Source of the DNA: Sphingobacteriia bacterium
GTDB lineage: Bacteria; Bacteroidota; Bacteroidia; Chitinophagales; Chitinophagaceae
Length of the DNA stretch: 64,000 nucleotides
Direction: 5' to 3'
Assembly: GCA_947452295.1 (NCBI GenBank)
Contig: CANGCK010000005.1
Coordinates: 1 to 64,000 of the forward strand
Numbering within the stretch: the stretch's first letter is position 1; the number at the start of each line of letters is the position of its first letter. Below the pieces are notes generated by a model. That model did no database searches. It was not told where the DNA came from and saw only the letters and a list, made by a program, of their open reading frames with translations. Below are positions 7,767 to 17,287 of this stretch, piece after piece. The position numbers were made by a program, and so were the translations under genes.

Positions 7767-8918
7767 TTATACTTTGATGTATACTTTCTTTTTGTTTAAA
7801 AGATAACCAATTAGCCAATAAAATAATACAGTTATAATGGCAAATACAAGCGATCCAACTCTCTCATCTAGTGCAATGGGTTTGCATATATGTTCGTAAA
7901 ACCAGCTTAATGGATTCGAATATTTTATTTTGCCGGTAGGATCAAAACCATTGTCCCATCTAATCAATCCCAACACCCTCGGTAAAAATCCGCTTAACAC
8001 AAATATAAAAAGGGGGTTTTTGCCGAATACATCAAAAAATTGGCTCCATTTGCCTTTTATCTCTTTAAACTCAATCAAATAAATAAGTAGTCCAATGGTT
8101 AAAATGGCTAGACCGGTTGTATAAATCGTATAGCTGCTGGTCCATATCTTTTTATTAATGGGAAATACCCAATCCCAACAATACCCGGTTACCAACAATA
8201 TTATACCAGTAATTAGCAAATTAGATAACATTTCAAAGTTTTTGCCTTTTAATTGAATATACTGGCCTACTAAATACCCAAATATTACTTGTACTATAGC
8301 AGCGGGAGTACTAAATATACCTTCCGGATCAAAGGGTACACCTTCTCCTTTGTACATATGACCTAAACCAATTATATCAATATCTAATTTAGTGCCAAAC
8401 CAGCCAGCTAAACTATAGGGATCACCTGTTTGTCCGGCAGCATAGCATATAAACCAATATAAAAGTAAAATGGCCATCCCGCTGATGAATGCCCATTTGG
8501 TTTTGCCATAATAAACAATAACAGATGCCGCAAAATAGCAGATGGCAATGCGTTGCAATACACCAAAAATTCTCACCTGATCCCATCCTTTAACAACCAA
8601 CTCTTCCCCAGAATATTTTACAAAAGGACTCCAATTTAAAAATAACCCGATAGCAAAAATGAGCAAGGTTCTTTTAACCACTTTTTTCCAAAAATCTGCT
8701 GGTCTACCCTTTTCAAAGCGAGGCATAACAAATGACATTGCATTGCCTACAGCAAACAAAAAGAAGGGGAATACCAAATCTGTAGGGGTTAATCCATGCC
8801 AAACTGCATGTTTAACAGGGGGATACATAAACACCCAACTCCCAGGATTATTTACTAAAATCATTAGCGCAACAGTGGCGCCTCTAAAAACATCTAAGGA
8901 ATAATAACGATTTTCCAT
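7767..8918 (-). CDS. nagX: Membrane acetyltransferase, NagX/HGSNAT-like (DUF5009)
   Basis: A 383-residue integral membrane protein with about ten hydrophobic segments. The N-terminus YYSLDVFRGATVALMILVNN and the following HAVWHGLTPTDLVFPFFLF are hallmarks of the heparan-alpha-glucosaminide N-acetyltransferase family, which moves acetyl groups across a membrane onto glucosamine; the His in this region is the likely catalytic residue. Bacterial members are often called NagX and lie with GlcNAc or chitin utilisation genes. It is convergent with the AmgK/MurU-like operon, which fits an amino-sugar theme. Substrate specificity is not visible. It is transcribed from the divergent 8919-9152 region. 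Confidence 0.85.
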   Translation of the reverse strand: MENRYYSLDVFRGATVALMILVNNPGSWVFMYPPVKHAVWHGLTPTDLVFPFFLFAVGNAMSFVMPRFEKGRPADFWKKVVKRTLLIFAIGLFLNWSPFVKYSGEELVVKGWDQVRIFGVLQRIAICYFAASVIVYYGKTKWAFISGMAILLLYWFICYAAGQTGDPYSLAGWFGTKLDIDIIGLGHMYKGEGVPFDPEGIFSTPAAIVQVIFGYLVGQYIQLKGKNFEMLSNLLITGIILLVTGYCWDWVFPINKKIWTSSYTIYTTGLAILTIGLLIYLIEFKEIKGKWSQFFDVFGKNPLFIFVLSGFLPRVLGLIRWDNGFDPTGKIKYSNPLSWFYEHICKPIALDERVGSLVFAIITVLFYWLIGYLLNKKKVYIKV

Positions 8919-9048
8919 AATGCAATTTGTTAGGCTTAAAGATAAATCTAATAATGCAGTTCTAATTATTTAAATTTATATTATTAAAGCAGCATTAAAA
9001 ACAATGACAAACATTAATAAATCTATTTATTTAACCGCCAACAAAACT

Positions 9049-9056
9049 TATCTTTG
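9049..9056 (+). promoter_or_regulatory. -7 promoter box of the polysaccharide operon
   Basis: TATCTTTG matches the Bacteroidota -7 consensus TAnnTTTG exactly and lies about 97 bp before the first export gene. No exact TTTG is seen at -33. It would give an untranslated leader of roughly 90 nt carrying the ops-like element at 9127. Confidence 0.5.
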
Positions 9057-9126
9057 CCGGTCGAGAAATATATATAACTATAATTGTATATTCATCTAGT
9101 ATCCTGTGCTCAATCAATGTGACTGA

Positions 9127-9136
9127 GGTGGCAGCG
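9127..9136 (+). promoter_or_regulatory. ops/JUMPstart-like element in the leader
   Basis: GGTGGCAGCG matches 8 of 10 bases of the ops core GGCGGTAGCG, the element that recruits RfaH/NusG-type antiterminators to long polysaccharide operons. It sits 17 bp before the wza-like ATG, after the likely transcription start, where such elements act. No RfaH/UpxY-type gene is in the window, so this is a candidate only. Confidence 0.35.
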
Positions 9137-9152
9137 CTTTAACCTTAACCGT

Positions 9153-9932
9153 ATGAAACGCTTAATTTTTATCCTATTCGTTTTTCCTTTAATTTTAACA
9201 TCTTGTTTGAATGTAAAAAAATTTCAACGAGAAATGGAGCTATTCCAATCAGGCTTTGATAGTACTGTATCAAATTATCAATACAAAGACTTTAAATTAA
9301 AATCGGGAGACATAGTACAGGTTAACCTGATAACCTTAGCAAGTAATAACCAAGAACAAACTTCTATATTAAATTTAGGTAGCACTGGTAAGGGAGTGGG
9401 TATGTATGTTGTAGATAATTTTGGCCAGATTGATTTCCCCAAAATAGGCTCCCAAACAGTTGAGGGCATGACTACAAAAGAATTGAAGGCATTTTTACAA
9501 AATAAGTGGGCTACATATGTAAAAGATATAAAAGTAAATGTTCAATTACAAACAGTAAGTATTTCCCTGTTTGGTGAGTTTAGAAATCCGGGTGTAAAGC
9601 AATTTAACACAGAAAAAATCACCTTACTCGATGCATTGTCTTCTGGTAATGGCATTACCGATGATGGAATTATGAATGATTTATTGATCATCAGGGAAGA
9701 AGCCGGTCTACGAAAAACTTTTCATGTTGATTTGTCCAATGTTTCATTTTATAATTCACCGGTATTTCAACTACAGCAAAACGATATTTTATATGTAAGA
9801 GCAAAAGACAGTAAATATCGTGATAAAGCAATGAATGAATTAAACCAACGCTCAAATATTGTTCTAAAATATTTAAGCTTTATTAATGTAGGAGTTGGTG
9901 TTGTTCTTTTAGTAACAACATTAACAAAATAA
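9153..9932 (+). CDS. Wza-like polysaccharide export lipoprotein
   Basis: A 259-residue outer-membrane lipoprotein. The signal peptide ends in a lipobox (LTSC, Cys at about residue 18). The Poly_export domain starts near YKDFKLKSGDIVQVNL, followed by SLBB-like beta-grasp repeats (VQLQTVSISLFGEFRNPGV). A hydrophobic segment at the very C-terminus (FINVGVGVVLLVTTL) probably crosses the outer membrane, as the last helix of Wza does. It is shorter than E. coli Wza (about 380 aa), as is common in Bacteroidota. It is the first gene of the locus and is followed 5 bp later by the kinase/copolymerase gene, with which it should form the trans-envelope channel. Confidence 0.9.
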   Translation: MKRLIFILFVFPLILTSCLNVKKFQREMELFQSGFDSTVSNYQYKDFKLKSGDIVQVNLITLASNNQEQTSILNLGSTGKGVGMYVVDNFGQIDFPKIGSQTVEGMTTKELKAFLQNKWATYVKDIKVNVQLQTVSISLFGEFRNPGVKQFNTEKITLLDALSSGNGITDDGIMNDLLIIREEAGLRKTFHVDLSNVSFYNSPVFQLQQNDILYVRAKDSKYRDKAMNELNQRSNIVLKYLSFINVGVGVVLLVTTLTK

Positions 9933-9937
9933 CAAAA

Positions 9938-12352
9938 ATGCAGCAAAAAAACTCAATTCAAAATCCAGATATACATCAGCTTGGCGGGAATAATCCTGGG
10001 TTGCGAGATGTGGTATTAAAATATATTATTTACTTGCCACTTTTTGTGTTAAGTATGGTGATGAGTTTGGGGGTGGTAAATATATATTTACGTTATGCTG
10101 ATAGGGTATTTCAATCTAACTCACAAATATTAGTGGCAGGTTCAGATGCATCGGCCAGTGGGCCCTCTAATGGAGATATGTTAGAATTAGCCTTAAATGC
10201 TAAGCGTACTATTAATATAGATAATGAATTACAATTGCTTCGCTCTCAGAAGTTAATAAATAGAGCGGTAAAAAAAGGTGGCTTTAATGTTCGTTATTTT
10301 CAGGAAGGAACTATTAGACGAATGGAGTTGTATAAAAACATGCCATTTGATGCTTCCATTATTTCTATAAGAGACTCATCTTTTTTTTGGGAAGTAAAAA
10401 TTAATAAGTTAACAAATACGGGCGGGGAAGTTAAGTTTGATAAAATGCAAACAAGGGCTTTTAATTGGGGCGACACAATTACTTTGCCTGTTGGTAAAAT
10501 ATGCCTTCAAAAAAATGCAGAATCTAATTTTCACACAACCAATGATGATCCATATATTTTACAGTGGAATTCTATACCTAATACAGTTTATGATGTTATG
10601 GCCTCACTTTCTGTTAGGAGCTTTAGTATCAAAACAACCATTATTGCATTAACTTATACTTCTTCTAATCCAAAGCGTGGTGCTGAAATTTTAGATTTAA
10701 TAGGATCGGAATTTACTGAACAGGATGTAGAACTTAAAAGAGAAATCTCAATAAGTACATTGAAGTTTATTGATGAACGATTGAGAATAGTTTCTGCAGA
10801 TATTAAAAGTATTGACAGCAATAAGTTGGCCAAAAACGACATTCGTTTCTTAGATGCAGAATCTGAATTATCTTACTATAAAGAAAAATTTGGTGATGCA
10901 GAATCACAACTAGATCAAATATTTTTTGATACATCTGCAGTAAGAATTTTGATAGATTTTGTAAAAGATGATCAAAATAAATACAAGAAAATATTTTCTA
11001 CTTTTGGCGTTGCCGACCCATTGGTTTCAGAAAACATTACGAAATACAATTCATTAATGAGTGAATGGGAAAAAGCTGCTTTTGAAAACACGGAAGACAA
11101 TTATATCATGTCGGCCATTGAAAATAATTTAGAAAGCACTCGAAATAAAATTTTACAAAGCCTTGAATTTTATAAAAAAACAAATGCACTAAAAGTTAAG
11201 CTCTATAAAGATAAAAACAATCAATATACTTCTAAGTTAGAAAAAATTCCACAGAAGATTTCTACAGAAATGGAATTGAAAAAACAGAAAGATCTTAAAG
11301 AACGTTTGTATTTATATTTATTACAGAAAAGAGAGGAAACTGCAATTGCCAGTATTTCAAGTAAGTCGAATTATGCCGCAATTGACAAGGCCGGATTTTC
11401 CTTAACACCTATTGAGCCACAGGAGAGCCGCTTAAAAACTTTTGCAATGTTATTGGGATTGGTTGTTCCTATCGCCATCATTTATTTAGCAGACTTATTG
11501 AATGATAAAATAATTTCTAAAAAAGAAATTGTTGCCAAAACGGGTGCCCCTATTGTTGCAGAAATAAGCCACTATGATGGACAAGATGATTTGGTCATTA
11601 AAAAAACAAGGTCTGTTATTGCAGAACAGTTTCGAATATTACGAAGTAACCTTCAATTTTTAATACCCGCCACATCAGACAATAAAACAAAAGTATTTTT
11701 AGTTTGCTCTACTATTAGTGGAGAAGGCAAGTCGTTTGTAAGTACCAATTTGGCTGGTGTGATGGAATTAACTGATAAAAAAGTTGCACTGCTAGAATTC
11801 GATTTACGTAAATTAAAAAGTATAAATAGTATTGAAAATGAAAAATTCAATAGAGGTATAACCAATTTTTTAGTTGGCCAAGAAGACAACCTCGATAATT
11901 TATTTTATACTATTAGTGGCTTTCCTAAGTTACATGTATTTAAAACAGGACCATTGCCGCCAAATCCTGCTGAGTTAATGATTGGTGAACGGATGGAATT
12001 GTTGTTCAAGAATTTAAAAGAAAAATACGATTATATTGTACTTGACTCTTCACCAGTTGGACTTGTAGGCGACGCGTTTGCATTGGATAAATTTTCAGAT
12101 GCTACCGTGTTTATTGTAAGACAACGGTATAGTATAAAAAAACAATTAGACTTTATTGCCGAATTAAAAGAAACCGGAAAATTCAAAAATTTAGTAATTG
12201 TAGTAAATGATATTAACGAAAGTGTAAGGAACAATTATTACGGATACGGCAAAGCATATGGAAATGGCGGTTATGGTAAATATTATGGAGATACTAACCC
12301 TTATTTTGATGTGCCAAAAAATAAATGGTGGAAGACGTTATGGAAAAGTTAG
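9938..12352 (+). CDS. Wzc-like chain-length regulator and BY-kinase
   Basis: This 804-residue inner-membrane protein has a Wzz-type domain between two membrane helices (about residues 28-50 and 498-520), a coiled-coil-rich periplasmic part, and a cytoplasmic bacterial tyrosine kinase domain. Walker A is SGEGKS (about 594), Walker A' is LLEFDLRK (about 620, Glu where the consensus has the first Asp), and Walker B is YIVLDSSP (about 699). The C-terminal tail has a dense tyrosine cluster (about 765-790; NNYYGYGKAYGNGGYGKYYG) for autophosphorylation. It probably controls polymer length and export with the upstream Wza-like protein. Pairing with an ABC exporter downstream is unusual. Confidence 0.92.
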   Translation: MQQKNSIQNPDIHQLGGNNPGLRDVVLKYIIYLPLFVLSMVMSLGVVNIYLRYADRVFQSNSQILVAGSDASASGPSNGDMLELALNAKRTINIDNELQLLRSQKLINRAVKKGGFNVRYFQEGTIRRMELYKNMPFDASIISIRDSSFFWEVKINKLTNTGGEVKFDKMQTRAFNWGDTITLPVGKICLQKNAESNFHTTNDDPYILQWNSIPNTVYDVMASLSVRSFSIKTTIIALTYTSSNPKRGAEILDLIGSEFTEQDVELKREISISTLKFIDERLRIVSADIKSIDSNKLAKNDIRFLDAESELSYYKEKFGDAESQLDQIFFDTSAVRILIDFVKDDQNKYKKIFSTFGVADPLVSENITKYNSLMSEWEKAAFENTEDNYIMSAIENNLESTRNKILQSLEFYKKTNALKVKLYKDKNNQYTSKLEKIPQKISTEMELKKQKDLKERLYLYLLQKREETAIASISSKSNYAAIDKAGFSLTPIEPQESRLKTFAMLLGLVVPIAIIYLADLLNDKIISKKEIVAKTGAPIVAEISHYDGQDDLVIKKTRSVIAEQFRILRSNLQFLIPATSDNKTKVFLVCSTISGEGKSFVSTNLAGVMELTDKKVALLEFDLRKLKSINSIENEKFNRGITNFLVGQEDNLDNLFYTISGFPKLHVFKTGPLPPNPAELMIGERMELLFKNLKEKYDYIVLDSSPVGLVGDAFALDKFSDATVFIVRQRYSIKKQLDFIAELKETGKFKNLVIVVNDINESVRNNYYGYGKAYGNGGYGKYYGDTNPYFDVPKNKWWKTLWKS

Positions 12353-13212
12353 TCACTAATGAAATTAATGAAAATTGGACCGAAGTAATTGGCGCAAAAA
12401 ACGGTTTATTACATTTCGGCTTAAAAGATGTTTGGCAATATAGAGATTTGCTGATATTGTTTGTTAAGCGCGATTTTATTGCAACTTATAAGCAAACTAT
12501 TTTAGGACCTCTTTGGCATTTTATACAACCGGTATTAACTACAATTATATTTTTAATTTTATTCAATAAAATCGCCAATATCTCTACTGATGGCATTTTA
12601 GCAATACCATTTTATATGAGTGGTATAACAATTTGGAATTATTTTTTAGCTTGTTTAAATGGCACATCAAGCACTTTTGTTAGTAATGCTAGTATATTTG
12701 GTAAAGTATACTTTCCCCGTTTAGTTATACCCCTTTCGGTGATTATTTCTAATTTAATAAAGTTTGCAATTCAATTTTTATTATTGTTTTCTGTATTAAT
12801 TTATTACTGGATCACTTTAGGTAAAAATTATTTTAGTTGGTCTTGGCTATTGATTCCATTGATTCTATTTATGGTAGCAGCACTAAGTTTGGGTTTGGGT
12901 TTACTAATATCTTCTTTGACAACTAAGTATAGAGATCTTACAGTTTTAATTGGGTTTGGTTTGCAATTACTAATGTATGCAACACCAATTGCCTATCCGC
13001 TTTCTTACTTGATGGCTAAAACAAAGTATGCTTATTTAATAAATTATAATCCGTTAACATCCATTGTTGAGGGGTTTAGATTTGCAGTTTTTGGCAACAT
13101 TAACTTTCAATACAATTCTTTACTTTATAGTTGTATTATAATTGTGATAACCTTGTTTTTAGGAATCATCGTTTTTAATAAAACTGAAAAAAATTTTATG
13201 GATACTGTATAG
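12325..13212 (+). CDS. wzm: Wzm-like ABC polysaccharide exporter permease
   Basis: A 295-residue ABC2-type permease with six predicted membrane segments and the conserved N-terminal signature DLLILFVKRDFIATYKQTIL followed by GPLWHFIQPV. It forms the membrane channel that exports a lipid-linked polysaccharide made in the cytoplasm. The first ATG overlaps the kinase gene by 28 bp; a second in-frame ATG at 12340 overlaps by 13 bp and is an equally likely start. The ATPase partner follows 89 bp downstream. Confidence 0.92.
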   Translation: MVEDVMEKLVTNEINENWTEVIGAKNGLLHFGLKDVWQYRDLLILFVKRDFIATYKQTILGPLWHFIQPVLTTIIFLILFNKIANISTDGILAIPFYMSGITIWNYFLACLNGTSSTFVSNASIFGKVYFPRLVIPLSVIISNLIKFAIQFLLLFSVLIYYWITLGKNYFSWSWLLIPLILFMVAALSLGLGLLISSLTTKYRDLTVLIGFGLQLLMYATPIAYPLSYLMAKTKYAYLINYNPLTSIVEGFRFAVFGNINFQYNSLLYSCIIIVITLFLGIIVFNKTEKNFMDTV

Positions 13213-13301
13213 TTTATTTCTATTTTCTGTAAACATTCATTATTGCTATATTCTTAATTAACAACTGATTCTCTTTCAGTTTACCAAATCCTCTCACCTC
13301 A

Positions 13302-14558
13302 ATGAGCGCTGTTATTAAAGTAGAAAACCTGTCTAAACAATATCGATTAGGCCAAATAGGCACTGGCACCATTGGCCATGATTTAAATCGTTGGTGGGCA
13401 AGGCTAAAAGGAGTTGAAGATCCGTATTTAAAAATTGGAGAAACCAACGATAGGAGTAAAAAAGGTGAGAGTGACTATGTTTGGGCACTAACTGATATAA
13501 ATTTTGAAGTACAAAAGGGAGAAGTAATGGGCATCATTGGAAGAAATGGCGCTGGAAAAAGCACTTTACTTAAAATATTATCTAAAACTACAGCACCAAC
13601 AAAGGGTAATATAAAAATCAAAGGAAAAATAGCTTCCTTACTAGAAGTAGGTACAGGGTTTCATCCGGATTTATCCGGAAGAGAAAATATCTTTTTGAAT
13701 GGCGCTATATTGGGAATGACCAAACGTGAGATTCAATCTAAATTCGACCAAATAGTTGATTTTAGCGGTGTAGAACGTTATATCGACACTCCTGTTAAAC
13801 GTTATAGCAGTGGAATGTATGTGCGTTTAGCATTTGCTGTAGCTGCTCACTTAGAATCTGAGATATTAATTCTTGATGAGGTATTAGCAGTAGGGGATAT
13901 GGAATTCCAAAAAAAATGCTTGAATAAAATGAAAGATGTTAGTCTAAATGATGGACGAACAGTGCTTTTTGTTAGTCATAATTTAACGGCTATTAATCAA
14001 TTGTGCGACAACTCTCTATTACTCGCTAATGGAAAAGTTGTTGAAATAAATAAAACCTCAGTTGTAATCAATAAATATTATCAACAAAATTCATCCATTC
14101 AACAAATCAATGAAGTTAAGTTTGAAGGATTGTTAAATAATTATCTTCAATTTAATGAATTTACAATTAATGATACCAATCCCTTTAGCAATGAGCTGAT
14201 GGTACATCCTACTGAAAAAATAGAATGTAAACTTATAATTAATGCAAATAATAACACCCCTCCTATAAGAATTTGTTTAGCTTTATTTAAAGAAAATGTA
14301 CGTTTATTTTCAATTAGTGATTACGATTCTTATGAAACTTCGATAGGTACTTTTTCCTGTTCATTTACAATACATAACAATACTTTGCGTTCCGGAATTT
14401 ATCAAATTGGTATAGGTGTTAGAACTGTTGATGATATATGGACATGGAATGAAAGCATTTGTAGCTTTCAAGTTTCTGATATTTATGCCAACAACTTCCA
14501 GCAGCTTGATTATGGTATATTTAATGCAAATAAATTCTCGTCAGCTAAAAGACAATAA
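13302..14558 (+). CDS. wzt: Wzt-like ABC exporter ATPase with C-terminal glycan-recognition domain
   Basis: A 418-residue ATPase. Walker A IGRNGAGKST (about residues 79-88), signature YSSGMYVRLAF (about 166), Walker B ILILDEVLAVGD (about 188) and the switch His in LFVSHN are all present. Residues about 265-418 form a beta-rich extension like Wzt-C of E. coli O9a, which binds the modified non-reducing end of the glycan and so selects finished chains. This implies that the polymer has a terminal cap; the methyltransferases at 23918 and 39766 are candidates for making it (inference). Confidence 0.92.
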   Translation: MSAVIKVENLSKQYRLGQIGTGTIGHDLNRWWARLKGVEDPYLKIGETNDRSKKGESDYVWALTDINFEVQKGEVMGIIGRNGAGKSTLLKILSKTTAPTKGNIKIKGKIASLLEVGTGFHPDLSGRENIFLNGAILGMTKREIQSKFDQIVDFSGVERYIDTPVKRYSSGMYVRLAFAVAAHLESEILILDEVLAVGDMEFQKKCLNKMKDVSLNDGRTVLFVSHNLTAINQLCDNSLLLANGKVVEINKTSVVINKYYQQNSSIQQINEVKFEGLLNNYLQFNEFTINDTNPFSNELMVHPTEKIECKLIINANNNTPPIRICLALFKENVRLFSISDYDSYETSIGTFSCSFTIHNNTLRSGIYQIGIGVRTVDDIWTWNESICSFQVSDIYANNFQQLDYGIFNANKFSSAKRQ

Positions 14559-15323
14559 ATGATACCTAAAATAATTCATTACGTGTGGGTTGGAAATAAA
14601 GAAAAAGACGACCTAGCACTGGCTTGTATAAATAGTTGGAAAAAGTATTTTCCTGATTTTGAATTAATGGAATGGAATAACAGCAATATTCCAATTGAAG
14701 TGAAATATGTTAGTGCTGCATATGAAAGTAAAAACTGGTCAAATGTATCAAATTTTATTAGACTGCATGCATTACTTGAATATGGTGGTATTTATTTTGA
14801 TACAGATTTTGAAGCAATAAAATCATTTGATTTTTTAGATTCAGTTCAAGTGTTTTTAGGGTATGAAAACAATGACCCCTTGGTGAATAGTGCAGTGCTT
14901 GGGGGTGTTAAAAATCATTTGTTTTTTAAGGATTGTATGGAATATCTGCTCAAACATTTTGATGGATTAGAACAATCTAATTTATCGGGCCCTGTCTTAG
15001 CAACAGAAGTATTAAAAAATTATGGATTAGAAAATGCTAGCCAGCAAATCATTCAAGATATTACAATATTTCCAGAAGAATATTTTTACCCATATCCATG
15101 GAATAAACCATTTGTATATGCTTGCGTTTCTGAGACTACTTATGGAATTCATTATTGGGCAAAATCTTGGGAAGCAGACAAGTCTCAGCTAGCAATAAAT
15201 CAATTATTACATCAAATTGAAGAAAATAATTTAAATTCAAAAAACACGCTTTTTATTTTCAAAACTGTATTAAAAGTATTTATTAATAAGATAAAAAACA
15301 AAGTAAAACAGCTTAAATCATAA
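14559..15323 (+). CDS. GT32-type glycosyltransferase
   Basis: A 254-residue protein beginning MIPKIIHYVWVGN, the typical start of glycosyltransferase family 32 (OCH1/DXD-containing) enzymes. The DXD motif is in GGIYFDTDFEAIKS (about residue 87). It begins directly after the wzt stop codon (TAA then ATG), so translation is coupled. It is a retaining enzyme that uses a nucleotide sugar; donor and acceptor are unknown. Confidence 0.88.
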   Translation: MIPKIIHYVWVGNKEKDDLALACINSWKKYFPDFELMEWNNSNIPIEVKYVSAAYESKNWSNVSNFIRLHALLEYGGIYFDTDFEAIKSFDFLDSVQVFLGYENNDPLVNSAVLGGVKNHLFFKDCMEYLLKHFDGLEQSNLSGPVLATEVLKNYGLENASQQIIQDITIFPEEYFYPYPWNKPFVYACVSETTYGIHYWAKSWEADKSQLAINQLLHQIEENNLNSKNTLFIFKTVLKVFINKIKNKVKQLKS

Positions 15324-15385
15324 TAGTAGATCAAAAGTGATTACTTAAAATTTAATCTAAATAGGAGAAATAAATTAAAAATAAA

Positions 15386-16366
15386 TTGACAGGCGTTTCT
15401 ATAATTATTTGTTGTTTCAATAGTGAAAAAAGATTAGCAAATACACTCTATCACATTGCCAAACAAAAAATAACATCATTTATTAATTGGGAAATAATTG
15501 TAGTTGACAACAATTCTACTGACAATACTATTACAACTGCATACAACGAATGGAATAAATACACAACAACTGCTAATTTTCAAGTAGTAACTGAAAGTGT
15601 TCAAGGTCTTGCTGCAGCTAGAAATAGAGGAGTTAAAGAATCGACATACGATTATTTATTGTTTTGTGATGATGACAATTGGTTGTGCGAAAACTATGTA
15701 TCTATTGCTTATGAACTATTGACTAATAACCCTAAAATTGGAATTATTGGCGGTCAGTCCGAAGCATCTACAGACTCAAATACAACCTTACCTAAATGGT
15801 TTAATGCCGTTAGTAATTCTTATGCAGTAGGGAAACAATGTAATAGTTCGGGTGATGCTACTTCAAGAAAATTTCTTTGGGGTGCTGGAATGGTAATCAG
15901 AAAAAATCTTTACTCACTAGTTCATAAAAAAAACCCCTCATTGTTAATTGGACGAAAAGGCGAAGAGCTTAGTTCGGGGGAAGATGCTGAACTATGTGCA
16001 AGAATTATTCTGCTTGGATATACATTGTACTATGACGAAAAATTGTTCTACCATCATTTTATATCAGCAGAACGTCTTACCAAAACTTATTTCAAAAATT
16101 TAATTCAAGGACATAAAAAATCGTATGATCTAATTAAATATTATTGGGATTATATCGATTACATTAATCAACCAAAAAATGTAAAATGGGAAATCACCAA
16201 AGAATCTATATACAGGATACTATTGAGTTTTTTAAAAACGCAAAACTTTAATAGAAAATATTATTTTCTTCGCTTGTATCTATTATGGAAAAATGTGGAC
16301 TTTAAACTTGCAAATTCTTACGAAAAAATAGTAAATAAATATAAATATATCACACAGTATACATGA
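15386..16366 (+). CDS. GT2 family glycosyltransferase
   Basis: A 326-residue GT-A enzyme. The N-terminus GVSIIICCFNSEKRLANTL, the VVDNNSTDNT segment and the LFCDDDNW metal-binding motif (about residues 94-97) are typical of family 2. No ATG precedes the first strand; the start is TTG at 15386, with an AGGAG sequence (15363) too far upstream to help. It overlaps the next gene by 4 bp (ATGA). Confidence 0.88.
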   Translation: MTGVSIIICCFNSEKRLANTLYHIAKQKITSFINWEIIVVDNNSTDNTITTAYNEWNKYTTTANFQVVTESVQGLAAARNRGVKESTYDYLLFCDDDNWLCENYVSIAYELLTNNPKIGIIGGQSEASTDSNTTLPKWFNAVSNSYAVGKQCNSSGDATSRKFLWGAGMVIRKNLYSLVHKKNPSLLIGRKGEELSSGEDAELCARIILLGYTLYYDEKLFYHHFISAERLTKTYFKNLIQGHKKSYDLIKYYWDYIDYINQPKNVKWEITKESIYRILLSFLKTQNFNRKYYFLRLYLLWKNVDFKLANSYEKIVNKYKYITQYT

Positions 16367-17253
16367 ATAATCAATTCCCCAAAATATCTATTGTTACCCC
16401 AAATTTTAATCAAGAAAAATTTATTGAGGAAACAATACTTTCAGTTCTTTCTCAAAACTATCCAAATTTAGAGTATATAATTATCGATGGCGGCAGTACA
16501 GATGGATCGGTTGATATTATTAAAAAATATGCCAATCAACTAACTTATTGGGTTAGTGAACCCGATAATGGAATGTATGATGCTATTCAAAAGGGGTTCG
16601 AGAAAAGTACAGGTGAAATAATGACCTATATAAACTCCGATGATTTATTACAAAAATACTCTTTATTTACAGCTGCTTCTATATTTAGCAGATATAAACA
16701 AATTGATTGGTTAAGCGGTAATCCCAATTGTATTTCAGAACATGGTCAAATATTTTACATCGGCTCAAGAATTAATTGGACTAAGTACCATTACCTAACT
16801 GGTAATTATCAATTCATTCAACAAGAGGGTACATTCTGGACTAGGTCACTCTGGGAAAAAGCAGGATCTTCGATGGCGGTTAATTTGAGTTTGGCTGGTG
16901 ATATGGAATTATGGAGTAGATTTTTTAAACATGCAAACTTTTATTCTATTTCTGCTATTTTAGGTAGTTTTAGATACAGAAGTGCTAACCAAAAAACCCT
17001 CGAACAATTTGATAAGTACCATGCAGAAGCAAAAGAAGTTTTGAAAAAATATATTCCTGAAAATGCGGAAGAAGCTAAAATTGTAAAGAAACAAAAAAGT
17101 ATTGGTTGGAAAATTATTCAAAGACTTAAATTTATCCGATTAATGTTCTGGTTCGGATACAAGGACTTATATGAAATCTTTATCAAAACAAAAGACTATT
17201 TTTATTTTGACAGAATAACGCAAGAATATTATTTGATGGAAGAGGATCAATAA
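16363..17253 (+). CDS. GT2 family glycosyltransferase (WcaA-like)
   Basis: A 296-residue GT-A enzyme. It has ISIVTPNFNQEKFIEETILS, IIDGGSTDGS, the EPDNGMYDAIQKG motif and metal-binding YINSDD, a set shared with colanic-acid WcaA/WcaE-type transferases and with the gene at 40543. It starts at an ATG overlapping the previous stop by 4 bp. Its substrate is not deducible. Confidence 0.9.
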   Translation: MNNQFPKISIVTPNFNQEKFIEETILSVLSQNYPNLEYIIIDGGSTDGSVDIIKKYANQLTYWVSEPDNGMYDAIQKGFEKSTGEIMTYINSDDLLQKYSLFTAASIFSRYKQIDWLSGNPNCISEHGQIFYIGSRINWTKYHYLTGNYQFIQQEGTFWTRSLWEKAGSSMAVNLSLAGDMELWSRFFKHANFYSISAILGSFRYRSANQKTLEQFDKYHAEAKEVLKKYIPENAEEAKIVKKQKSIGWKIIQRLKFIRLMFWFGYKDLYEIFIKTKDYFYFDRITQEYYLMEEDQ

Positions 17254-17287
17254 ACAAATTCTACAATTTATTTTAAAAGAGCTTTAG

